From: Methanobacteriota archaeon
Lineage (GTDB): Archaea; Thermoplasmatota; Poseidoniia; Poseidoniales; Thalassarchaeaceae
Assembly: GCA_016845365.1 (NCBI GenBank)
Contig: JAERST010000009.1
Location: 1 to 33,924, forward strand
Reading direction: 5' to 3'
DNA length: 33,924 bases
Shown: in pieces, positions 1 through 8,200 of the stretch
Numbering within the stretch: the first letter of the stretch is position 1
How the letters are laid out: each line of letters begins with the position of its first letter
Position numbers and translations under genes: made by a program
Notes under the pieces: generated by a model
Seen by the model: the letters and a program-made list of their open reading frames with translations, nothing else
What the model was told of the DNA's origin: nothing
Database searches by the model: none

Positions 1-1714
1 GTGTAGGTGTAGACGACCCTGGTATTTTGAATTCGAACAAGGGTAATGGGTGTGACTTTCCTACTTCTGATTTCTTCAATTCAGAAAGCAACATTTCAAC
101 TGATCTATTAGCGAATTTCACCACTGCATTTCCGTTCTTCCAACGATTACCGTTCTTAACGATGCGATGTGCTCCAGAGCTCCATTCTAGGTGAGCTGGT
201 CCTTCTGCGTGTCTGAGCAATTTTTCCAAAATATTCTCATTGCAATGAACAAAGGCTATCACGCCTTGAATGCCTCTCGGCGCAAATGGAATTACCATTC
301 TATCCCTAGCAAATAGTTGGGTACTCATGGTAGCATCGCATTTTACTAAAATAATCTCTAATCTGCCCTCTTCAGCAGATTTACCTACTGGCTTGACGAC
401 AGGTTTTGCGATTATACGAATTGTTTCACCCGATTCGAATTTCGCCCTAATCTCCTCTTTGTCATCCTCTGAGTAATCTCGGAATGGGTCAACCCAGGAG
501 GCCTTGTCTTGACGACGGCAATCGAAGCAGTTTTCCTCCACTGGGTTTTCCGCGAAATCCATCAAATCCAGAAGCTTGTTCCACTGTTCTGTTGTGCGAT
601 AGGCTGGATTCAACTCATTCTTGCTTCCAATTTTCTCAGGCTCATCCGCCCAATTCAATTTCGAAATAATATCCCTTAGCCCATCCTTGTTTATCACATG
701 CTTCTTGAAGCCATTATGTCTGATATTTACCTCAAGAATCCCTTCATGGATTGCCGGTAACCATCTTGATATTATTCCTCGAGCTAATGAATCTGCATCC
801 ATCAATTCCTCCTTTGGATGAGGTATCATTATCGACAATCCCGGTTCATCTTTTCTTCTCATGTTGAAGGTCTTTTTGAAATCAATTAGTACGTCCGGAT
901 TGTCCTTTTCTGTGAGGGGTAATGGTGCGTATCCATGACCTTCATCCTCACCCGGTTCAGTAGTTGAAAATACTCCAAACGGAGAATAAGTGTCCCACTG
1001 TACCTTACCGTGTTTATCGGTGCTTCCTCGTAAATTATGCCATCTAAGAGTTGTCTGACCCATCAGAACTTGTTCGGGATCAGAGGAGGACTTTCTTATT
1101 GACCATGAAATTTGAGCTCCGATTCTAGAAGCCGCTTCCAATGTGAATTTTCCTTCGCCCCAAGAGCCCCTACGATCTTGATCTTCTGTTGTTGCATTCT
1201 GAGCACGAGTGAACCAGAAAAATCGATTCTTCCCGATTTTGTTGAGTAAAGATTTCACCATTCCGGTATTCGGGAGGTCAAATTGGTCGATTTCACCTTC
1301 TAATCCAACTGCATTGAAGTCTTCAATTGTCAGCCACGACATTTCTTCCCCTATTGCCTTTCTTCTTTCACTAAGAGAAATCTCATCACCGTCCTGCATT
1401 CCAGAATTCAAATGCTTCACAAGTTCTTCACCAAAGTAACGAATTGATTCCGATCTTGGCAGAGAATGCTTTCCATTCCAAATGCCAAACTCAATTCTAA
1501 CGGGCTCCGACTTGTTGTCCCTAGCATCCATTGAATTCTGTGGCGGTTCTCCAGTCAAAGCATGGATAATCCCTATCCTTAGGAATTCTAGAGCCGACTG
1601 CGAATTAGCCTTCTTCATCCCTGGTTGTGTGGAAAGACCGAAAGTCCACTTTCCTATACCTGTACATAGCAATACAGCGACTACAAGCGGTAATGGCAGG
1701 AAGAAGCCAATCAT
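1..1714 (-). CDS. GHKL-type (Hsp90/MutL-like) ATPase, partial, candidate defence protein
   Basis: The frame is open from ATG at 1714 to the left edge, 571 codons with no stop, so the C-terminus is missing. Residues 56-64 fit the GHKL N-box (ExxxNSxDA, read as EPPQNSMDA). Residues 131-140 (EDFNAVGLEG) fit the G1 box and 183-190 (GSWGEGKF) the glycine-rich ATP lid, followed by AASRI. A conserved-looking LLRHAEGPAHLEW lies near 499-511. The start is supported by GGGAGG 7 nt upstream and by a 4-nt overlap with the preceding gene. Residues 2-17 are strongly hydrophobic and precede the WTFG that I recall starting relatives, so a membrane-anchored form is possible. GHKL ATPases of this divergent sort occur beside nucleases or methylases in bacterial conflict loci. 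That function is inference; the ATPase fold call is fairly firm. It is the last visible gene of a three-gene minus-strand operon. Confidence 0.7.
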   Translation of the reverse strand, partial: MIGFFLPLPLVVAVLLCTGIGKWTFGLSTQPGMKKANSQSALEFLRIGIIHALTGEPPQNSMDARDNKSEPVRIEFGIWNGKHSLPRSESIRYFGEELVKHLNSGMQDGDEISLSERRKAIGEEMSWLTIEDFNAVGLEGEIDQFDLPNTGMVKSLLNKIGKNRFFWFTRAQNATTEDQDRRGSWGEGKFTLEAASRIGAQISWSIRKSSSDPEQVLMGQTTLRWHNLRGSTDKHGKVQWDTYSPFGVFSTTEPGEDEGHGYAPLPLTEKDNPDVLIDFKKTFNMRRKDEPGLSIMIPHPKEELMDADSLARGIISRWLPAIHEGILEVNIRHNGFKKHVINKDGLRDIISKLNWADEPEKIGSKNELNPAYRTTEQWNKLLDLMDFAENPVEENCFDCRRQDKASWVDPFRDYSEDDKEEIRAKFESGETIRIIAKPVVKPVGKSAEEGRLEIILVKCDATMSTQLFARDRMVIPFAPRGIQGVIAFVHCNENILEKLLRHAEGPAHLEWSSGAHRIVKNGNRWKNGNAVVKFANRSVEMLLSELKKSEVGKSHPLPLFEFKIPGSSTPT

Positions 1715-2265
1715 GCTACCGCCTCCCTTACTAGATAGTCTCTGAGAACAAGTCGCTTGGACCTAGGTAAGCTACAAACGAAAAGGTCGCTGGGGAGCGC
1801 TGCGAAAATTTCCATGGCTCTGTGAAGCACAACAGGTAACCAAGGCCTTTCACCGCGGGCTAAAGCATGTTTTGTTTTATTTGGAACCCAGGTAAATCGG
1901 GTCACACCGTCGCTATATTCTCTGTAGTGCAGCATCCCTTTTGCATGCAACTCTATCTCAGCTACGGCTTCGCATATCGCCCAAGCCTTCTCTACCGTGC
2001 TTAACGACTTGTTCACGGTGAGTTTGAAACTTCTCGACGGAGCCGAACCGTTCGCGCTCGTGTATACTGAATAATTGCTTGAATCCACACTCGTATTCAG
2101 GCTGTCAGATACAGTATCCCTAAGTTTTGGTTGAATTGTCAGGAGGTTGTTTAACCTCGTCGACATTGCAAAACTCGTGGCCGCATCTAACACTAATTCC
2201 AAGGTTGGGAGTTCGGCTTCGCTTTCCTCTCTATTGCTTCTACCAAGCTGAAAGGGGCGTATCAC
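1711..2265 (-). CDS. Unrecognised 184-residue protein in the GHKL operon
   Basis: I do not recognise this family. The start is GTG at 2265, overlapping the stop of the upstream zinc-ribbon gene by 4 nt (GTGA), with AGGAAG about 8 nt before it. Its own stop overlaps the ATG of the ATPase gene, so the three genes should be translationally coupled. The sequence has no transmembrane segment and no obvious nucleotide-binding motif. It holds a Ser/Thr/Asn-rich middle (about residues 50-85), then an Ala/Glu-rich stretch that could be helical, then a W/R-rich part. The C-terminal third (FAALPSDLFVCSLPRSKRLVLRDYL) looks like a folded domain. Its strict coupling to the ATPase suggests a dedicated partner or substrate-recognition subunit, which is inference from position only. 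Confidence 0.65.
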   Translation of the reverse strand: MIRPFQLGRSNREESEAELPTLELVLDAATSFAMSTRLNNLLTIQPKLRDTVSDSLNTSVDSSNYSVYTSANGSAPSRSFKLTVNKSLSTVEKAWAICEAVAEIELHAKGMLHYREYSDGVTRFTWVPNKTKHALARGERPWLPVVLHRAMEIFAALPSDLFVCSLPRSKRLVLRDYLVREAVA

Positions 2266-2468
2266 GCTACCACTTCCTGACCGTGGATTCTATTCATTCT
2301 CGTGCATGCATCATTGTTATATCGCGTTAATTTCATTCGATTAACTCCTTTTATCTCAGACGATCCAATCAAGGGAGCTTCGTAACATCCCTGACACTCT
2401 GGTTGCCCCTTTGGCAGTGGATATTTGGTGCAAATCGGACAGATGAGTTCGGACGGATCGCTGGTCAT
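2262..2468 (-). CDS. Small zinc-ribbon protein, first gene of the GHKL operon
   Basis: This is a 68-residue protein with two CxxC knuckles, CPIC at residues 10-13 and CQGC at 25-28, the usual spacing of a short zinc ribbon. After the ribbon it has a basic, polar tail (KLTRYNNDACTRMNRIHG). Four-nucleotide overlap with the next gene, the shared strand and a box A-like sequence about 30 nt before the ATG mark it as the promoter-proximal gene of the operon. A zinc ribbon of this size could bind nucleic acid or act as an adaptor. Neither role can be read from the sequence. The ORF is short, but the ribbon motif and the coupled stop/start make it credible. Confidence 0.65.
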   Translation of the reverse strand: MTSDPSELICPICTKYPLPKGQPECQGCYEAPLIGSSEIKGVNRMKLTRYNNDACTRMNRIHGQEVVA

Positions 2469-2494
2469 GAATCGACGTACGATTGGATTACAGA

Positions 2495-2502
2495 GATAAA
2501 CC
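2495..2502 (-). promoter_or_regulatory. Putative box A promoter of the zinc-ribbon/GHKL operon
   Basis: Read on the minus strand the site is GGTTTATC, centred about 30 nt before the ATG at 2468, the spacing expected for a leaderless archaeal transcript. No Shine-Dalgarno lies between. A near-identical GTTTATC sits the same distance before the lipoprotein gene that starts at 31181. Confidence 0.4.
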
Positions 2503-2729
2503 TTTGGTCATACCATTTCCCATACCAATTCGGATTATGGGCCTTAATTGCCTTGCAGTGCTGCGTTTATCCATAAAAATATCGACCCTCAAGATAATGA
2601 GGAGTTTCCTCATACCAAACCTCATAATTTTCCAATCCGCTAAATCCAAGAACTCGGATTGAATTATCGAATAAAATTTGGAGTTGAAGTGAAATTCGCA
2701 CAGACAGACTCCAGTAAATCCTACTTTGT

Positions 2730-2740
2730 GTTGAAATAGG
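2730..2740 (+). promoter_or_regulatory. Putative box A promoter of ndk-infB
   Basis: GTTGAAATAGG lies about 40 nt before the ndk ATG. A start site about 25 nt downstream would give a leader of roughly 15 nt containing AGGAG at 2763-2767. The element closely matches ATTGAAATAAGG before S8e and GATTCAAATAGG before aEF1A. Confidence 0.45.
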
Positions 2741-2777
2741 GGTGTACGGTCGCCCGCCCCGTAGGAGACTGCAAATC

Positions 2778-3224
2778 ATGCAAACCACATTCGTAATGGT
2801 CAAGCCGGACGGAGTACAAAGAGGCCTAGTCGGCGATATCATCAAGCGCTTCGAAAACAAGGGACTGCGCCTCGTTGGCCTGCGCCAACTAACCCCTTCT
2901 CTCGAACTAGCAGAGAAGCACTACGCAGTCCACTCCGAGCGCCCATTCTACCCGGGACTCATCCAATTCATCACCTCCGGACCAGTCGTTGCAATGGCCT
3001 GGACTGGAGTCGAAGCGATTAGCGTCGCTCGAAATATCATCGGCCCAACAAACGGGCGCGAGGCCGCACCCGGAACCATCCGCGGAGATTTCGCGATGGA
3101 CATCGGTCACAACATCATTCACGGCTCGGACGGCGAGGACACTGCAGAGTTTGAGTTGGGGCTTTGGTTCCCCGAGGGCGTTGTCGAGTGGATTCGTGAC
3201 GCTGAGAGCCAGATTTACGAGTGA
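2778..3224 (+). CDS. ndk: Nucleoside diphosphate kinase
   Basis: The enzyme transfers the gamma phosphate of ATP to nucleoside diphosphates through a phosphohistidine, balancing NTP pools in the cytoplasm. The 148-residue product is normal length. It shows the N-terminal [18 protein letters not shown] signature, [21 protein letters not shown], and the active-site stretch NIIHGSDG with the catalytic histidine at residue 115. I chose the ATG at 2778 over the longer GTG frame at 2742 because the KPDG strand sits at the usual distance from it and AGGAG precedes it. The aIF5B gene follows after 34 bp, a pairing common in archaea. In many archaea the cluster L7Ae-S28e-L24e precedes ndk; here those genes are absent from the left flank. 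Confidence 0.95.
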   Translation: MQTTFVMVKPDGVQRGLVGDIIKRFENKGLRLVGLRQLTPSLELAEKHYAVHSERPFYPGLIQFITSGPVVAMAWTGVEAISVARNIIGPTNGREAAPGTIRGDFAMDIGHNIIHGSDGEDTAEFELGLWFPEGVVEWIRDAESQIYE

Positions 3225-3258
3225 GCACTACACTGGGGACAGAACATGAGGTGTGCAA

Positions 3259-5037
3259 ATGTCAGGACGCAGACAACCCATAGTCTCCGTTCTCGGACAC
3301 GTTGACCACGGCAAAACCTCCCTCCTCGACCACATCCGTTCGCTTGGGTCGGGTCGTCAGGCTAGCGTGATGGATCGTGAGGCTGGCGGCATTACTCAGC
3401 ACATCGGCGCCACAGAAGTTCCTGCAGAATTGTTGAACGAACTCTGTGGGCCGCTTCTTGGTGGGAAATCGTTTGATTCACCTGGGCTCCTGTTCATCGA
3501 TACACCTGGGCACCACTCCTTCTCTACACTTCGCGCGCGTGGGGGTTCACTCGCTGACGTTGCCATTCTGATGATCGATATCATGGAGGGTGTGCGTCCG
3601 CAGACTATCGAATCTATCCGGATTTTGAAGGCTGCGAAGACTCCTTTCGTTATCGCTGCTAACAAGGTCGACCGGATTCACGGCTGGGAAGCGGTACGTG
3701 ACCGGCCGATGGCGCTGGCATTGCGAAATCAGACTAAGGAAGCTCTCGGATATTTTGACCAGCGCTACTGGGATTTGGTTGGGAAATTTGCTGAACACGG
3801 CTTCAATATCGAGCGCTACGACCGCATCAAGGATTTCACCAAGGAGATCGCATTGGTGCCGATTTCTGCTCGCGAGGGTGAGGGAATTCAGGACTTGCTG
3901 GCGGTCGTTATCGGCATGGCCGAGCGATATTTGGTCGAGCAATTGACCGATATTGAGGGGGCTGGCGAAGGTACCGTTCTCGAGATGAAGGAAGAGCGTG
4001 GACTTGGCAAGACTCTCGACGTTATTCTCTATCGTGGCTCGGTCAAGAAGGGTGACGAGATCGTTCTGACTACTGAGGAAGGCGGCATCTCCACTCGGGT
4101 TCGCGGGATGTTCTCACCTCGTGGGATGTCCGAGATGCGCGATGCTGGTGACCGCTGGGATTCTTCTGAATCAGCTCATGCTGCTGCTGGATTGAAAATT
4201 TCCGCACCGGATATGGATGGCGTTTTGGCTGGCACGACGATGCGTGTTGTGACGAACGACGAAGAGCGTGCTGCGGCGCTGTCTCTGGCTAATGCTGAGG
4301 CCGATATTTCTGTTGAATTGGCCGAAGAAGGTGTGACTATCAAGGCCGATACCGTGGGTGGATTGGAGGCCTTGGCAAAGGAATTGGGAGAGTTGGATGT
4401 GCCGATTCGTCATGCTACAATCGGCAAGGTGAATCGCCGCGATGTGCGTTCTGCTGAGAACGCGGCGGACCCTCTTCACCGCATCATTATGGCATTCTCA
4501 ACCGATATTTTGGCCGATGCTCAAGAGGAGATTGATAACTCTGAGAATGGAGTGAAGTACCTCGGTTCTGACATCATTTACCGAATTCTTGAGGAGCGTG
4601 AGGAATGGGTCGAGGCGCGCACTCGCGAGTTGGAGGAGGCGTCGCGTGAGGTGGTGGTTTACCCCGGGCGAATTCGCTTGCTCCCTGACCACACTTTCCG
4701 TGTCTCAAAACCCGCCGTGGTTGGCGTTCGTGTCCTCGCAGGGCGCATACACGTTGGGCAGAAATTGCTCAAGGAAGGGCAGCCTTGCGGCCGAATCAAG
4801 TCGATTCGCTCTGGTCAGGATTCGATGAAAGAGGCGAAGCAGGGGGCTGAGGTCGCTGTTGCGATCGACGGTGTGACCGTCGGTCGGCAAATCGACGAGG
4901 ATGATATTTTGCTGGTCGATATTCCCGAGTCGCACGCTAAGAAATTGCGCAAGATGGAATTGTCTGTTGCTGAGCAAGAAGTGCTCGAGGAACTGACTGC
5001 CATCCACAGAAAAGAATCTCACTTCTGGGGCCGCTGA
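3259..5037 (+). CDS. infB: Translation initiation factor aIF5B (IF2/eIF5B-type GTPase)
   Basis: This GTPase promotes ribosomal subunit joining and initiator tRNA placement. In the 592-residue product, G1 is GHVDHGKT at 13-20, G3 is DTPGH at 81-85 and G4 is NKVD at 135-138. Beta-barrel domain II (around ERGLGKTLDVILYRGSVKKGDEI), domain III (VTIKADTVGGLEAL) and C-terminal barrel domain IV (VVYPGRIRLLPDHTFRVSKPAVVGV) follow in order. The length fits archaeal aIF5B, which lacks the long bacterial N-terminal extension. I prefer ATG 3259 to GTG 3253 because GAGGTG ends 5 nt before the ATG. It probably shares the ndk transcript. A nested hairpin begins at its stop codon. Confidence 0.95.
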   Translation: MSGRRQPIVSVLGHVDHGKTSLLDHIRSLGSGRQASVMDREAGGITQHIGATEVPAELLNELCGPLLGGKSFDSPGLLFIDTPGHHSFSTLRARGGSLADVAILMIDIMEGVRPQTIESIRILKAAKTPFVIAANKVDRIHGWEAVRDRPMALALRNQTKEALGYFDQRYWDLVGKFAEHGFNIERYDRIKDFTKEIALVPISAREGEGIQDLLAVVIGMAERYLVEQLTDIEGAGEGTVLEMKEERGLGKTLDVILYRGSVKKGDEIVLTTEEGGISTRVRGMFSPRGMSEMRDAGDRWDSSESAHAAAGLKISAPDMDGVLAGTTMRVVTNDEERAAALSLANAEADISVELAEEGVTIKADTVGGLEALAKELGELDVPIRHATIGKVNRRDVRSAENAADPLHRIIMAFSTDILADAQEEIDNSENGVKYLGSDIIYRILEEREEWVEARTRELEEASREVVVYPGRIRLLPDHTFRVSKPAVVGVRVLAGRIHVGQKLLKEGQPCGRIKSIRSGQDSMKEAKQGAEVAVAIDGVTVGRQIDEDDILLVDIPESHAKKLRKMELSVAEQEVLEELTAIHRKESHFWGR

Positions 5038-5080
5038 GCTTTGTCTCGCGCTCAACCGAGCGCGACCCAATCCTCAGCGG
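5031..5080 (+). terminator. Nested hairpin at the infB stop codon
   Basis: An outer stem CCGCTGAG (5031-5038) pairs with CTCAGCGG (5073-5080). Inside it a perfect 8-bp stem TCGCGCTC (5046-5053) pairs with GAGCGCGA (5058-5065) around an AACC loop. The outer left arm contains the infB stop codon. The position suggests transcript end formation or 3' end protection; no T-tract follows closely. Confidence 0.55.
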
Positions 5081-5100
5081 GGCATTTCCCTGCGCCTCCC

Positions 5101-5106
5101 TATATT
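5101..5106 (+). promoter_or_regulatory. Putative box A upstream of the subtilase
   Basis: TATATT is a good archaeal TATA element. A start site about 25 nt downstream (near 5129) would give either a leaderless mRNA close to GTG 5123 or a structured leader of roughly 115 nt before ATG 5246. No other TATA-like element is evident nearer the ATG. Confidence 0.4.
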
Positions 5107-5162
5107 CGGTCGGCGCTGCTGTGTGATATCGATTCCATTCAATCTCAGTCGGCAGTTACAGC

Positions 5163-5215
5163 GCCATTCGCTAGCGAATGGCTTTGCCCAGAACGGCCCT
5201 AACTTCGGGCCGTTC
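5163..5215. repeat. 20-bp palindrome and adjacent 9-bp hairpin
   Basis: GCCATTCGCTAGCGAATGGC (5163-5182) is a perfect palindrome. Eight bases later GAACGGCCC (5191-5199) pairs perfectly with GGGCCGTTC (5207-5215) around TAACTTC. Both lie between the putative TATA box at 5101 and the preferred ATG at 5246, so they may be part of the protease mRNA leader, or an operator plus a stem-loop. Confidence 0.6.
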
Positions 5216-5245
5216 GGTCTTCTTTCAAGATTCAATTCAATCTCG

Positions 5246-8200
5246 ATGAGTTTAACACAAACCGGGAGAAACTTATTCCCAATTGAAGAGGCACATCGGC
5301 TCGTGCTCAATGAGCAGGACGAGGAAAATTCCGGTTCTGACTTCCGTAGGAAGCAGAGCGATTCAAGCGGAATTCAACCACCGATTTTCGTTGCTATCAT
5401 GCTTCTTTTCGTAATTTTATACCCCTCATTGGTGGATAATTCGAATCAATTAACAGACCTTGGCGACGGGCCAAACGACCCCGATCCCCCTCTCGAAAAT
5501 AACTCAACCAATCCTATTGAACCAATTGAGCCGAACGAACCCGGTGATAATACCAGTAACAATTCCACCAATCCTCACATCCCGAGTGAAAATGACACCG
5601 ATGGAGATGGCTGGACAGATATTCTCGAGAATTTATGTGGTTCAAATGGAAATGATTCTAATTCAGTTCCACTTGATTTAGATGGAAATGGACTTTGTGA
5701 TGAAGTAACAACTCCAACTTGGCTACCCGGTCCTGGCGAAGAAAATGATACTGATGGAGATGGATGGGCTGATTGGCGAGAGGACCTATGTGATTCTGAA
5801 TCTGATAATCCTGATCAAACCCCATTGGTTTCAGAATTACATTTCATGTATGAAAATGAATCAATCCTCTCAGACAGAGGAACATTATACTCTACTGTCT
5901 TGATGGAATTTACAGAACGGCTAGTCAATCGGTCCTCACTTGACGGCATGGAACCACTAATCTACTATTATAATCCAGATACAAATTTGGAGAGATATAA
6001 TCACTCTCAAAATTTACGACTAAATGTAATTACAAAATTAGATATTACAGCTCAATTATGCTCCTTTGGAGCTCCAGATAACGTCACTTCAGAAACTTTG
6101 GATGAATCATGGTATTCAGAGAATTCTTCATTCAAAATAGAGAAAAAAGGGTACTATCGCTGGAATTATCTCTCACAAGGCATCTATGATGCTCAGCCCG
6201 TCATTCTGCGACTAATCGCAGCAAGAGAACGAGGTGAAATCGTTGCATTTTGGATTGACCCTATCAAATCAAGTCAACAAGGAGCACAACCTACGTATGC
6301 GCCAAATGATGAGAATCTTTTCAGACAGTGGCACATCGTGAACTCAGGAGGATATCCAAGTCATGGTACTCCTGATGAAGATCTGAATATCTCTTCTGTA
6401 TGGGATGATTATTCGGGTGCCGGAGTCCATCTTCATTTCATTGATACTGGAATTGACGTCGATCATGAGGAATTTAGTTATCTAAATATTACAAATTCTG
6501 TAGATTGGTGCGAAGGAGACAATAATCCCAATCCGACTGTCTATCCAAATTATATTGATAATCCATTATTAGATGATGACACACAAGCATTATTCGATGC
6601 ATATCATGAACGAATCGGCCACGGAACTTCCACTGTCGGAATTAGCAATGCAGAGACCAACAATTCAATTGGAATCGCTGGTATATCGATGGGCGCAGAT
6701 TTCTCAGTTGGACGATTAATTAGTTGTCTCAATAAGATGGATGATGATGAACTCAGAGCAGAGGCACTATCTTACAATTCGTCTGTGATTGATATTTATT
6801 CTAATTCGTGGGGATCTAAACCATTCGCAAATGATACAATTATGGCACTTTCTTCAATAGAAAACGGTTCTTTAGAAGGGCGCGATGGAAAAGGGATAAT
6901 TTATGTATTCTCCGCTGGAAATAGTAGAAATAATTCTAGCTTATCGACCTATCATCCATTCCCAAACTCTCGGTTTACGATCTCAGTTTGCGCTGTCGAT
7001 AGAAACGGAGAGCTAGCATACTACAGTGAGTTAGGTGCTAATCTTCTTCTATGTGGTTATAGTGATGGAATATTCACCACTGATCATTCAGGAAGTTATG
7101 GGTATAACACAGAAGGGGACTATAACTCATTTTTTTCAGGAACATCGGCATCGGCGCCACAGATCTCTGGCGTGGTCGCCTTGATGTTAGAAGCAAACCC
7201 ATCCTTGACTTGGCGCGATGTTCAACACATTCTGGTGAAGAGCTCAAAAATGAATTCTCTTAATGATGAATCATGGGCCATCTCAAACTCGACTGGATTC
7301 AATTATTCCCACAAATTTGGATACGGTGTTGCGGATGCTGGAAGTGCAGTTAGGATATCCGAGAATTGGGAAAATGTAGGAAATGAACTGAACTTTAATT
7401 ACTCATCAAATGGATTGAATGAAACGTTGACTGATGGAGAAAGCCATTGGTTGACTATTCCTATATTTATTGACGAAATTATTTCCCTCGAGAGTGTGGA
7501 ATTATCACTAGAAATCGACCATCTAAGGCATGGTGACTTGGAAATTAATTTAGTATCCCCTACTGGTCGAACGTCAAGATTGAGTGAATTGTACCACCCA
7601 AAAGACCAAATGTTAAATCATACAAAAAACGGTTCTCTAAACTGGACATTCACAAGCGTCGCTCATTGGGGAGAAGATTCTTCGGGGTATTGGTATCTTA
7701 GAATCAGAGACATACTTGCCGGCCCAGAGAACGATACGACTATCGGAGGAACTCTCAGGTCGTGGAATCTAACGATACATGGGCATGAGGGATTGGACAC
7801 TGATGGAGATGGTTGGTATGATTCGGACGAGGTCCTTTGTTGGACGTCTAGATTCCACGCATTTTCAACACCCGTTGATACCGATGGTGATGGCATCTGT
7901 GATTCAAGAGAGGTCGATGACGATAATGATGGTTATAATGATTGGAATGAATTGATTTGCGGTAGCGACCCACTTGATTCAAACTCTATTCCTTCCGATT
8001 CCGACGGAGGGCAATTGTGCGATGGATTGGATTGGGATGATGATAATGACTACATCCTCGATTGGGATGATTACTTCCCATTGGATTCATCTGAATGGTA
8101 CGATTATGATGGTGATGGAATAGGTGACAATGCCGATACAGATGATGATGGAGATGGCATCTCTGACACTGACTCTGATGGAGATAACGTTGGAGGCAAT

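Larger units (their letters stand above)
2469..2777. other. Intergenic region between the GHKL operon and ndk
   Basis: This 309-bp spacer separates divergent transcription units and is AT-richer than the ndk side. It holds both promoters and one inverted repeat, CAATCCG at 2633-2639 against CGGATTG at 2655-2661 (15-nt loop). The 97-residue minus-strand ORF crossing it overlaps ndk and shows no family signature. I see no RNA gene. It could be the boundary of an inserted block. Confidence 0.4.

Noticed and set aside
2567-2860. 97-residue minus-strand ORF before ndk
   Set aside because: It overlaps the ndk start, carries the ndk promoter and leader, and has no recognisable domain or ribosome site.
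2989-3249. 86-residue ORF overlapping ndk, ending at the infB ribosome site
   Set aside because: It is an alternative frame of ndk with no family signature.
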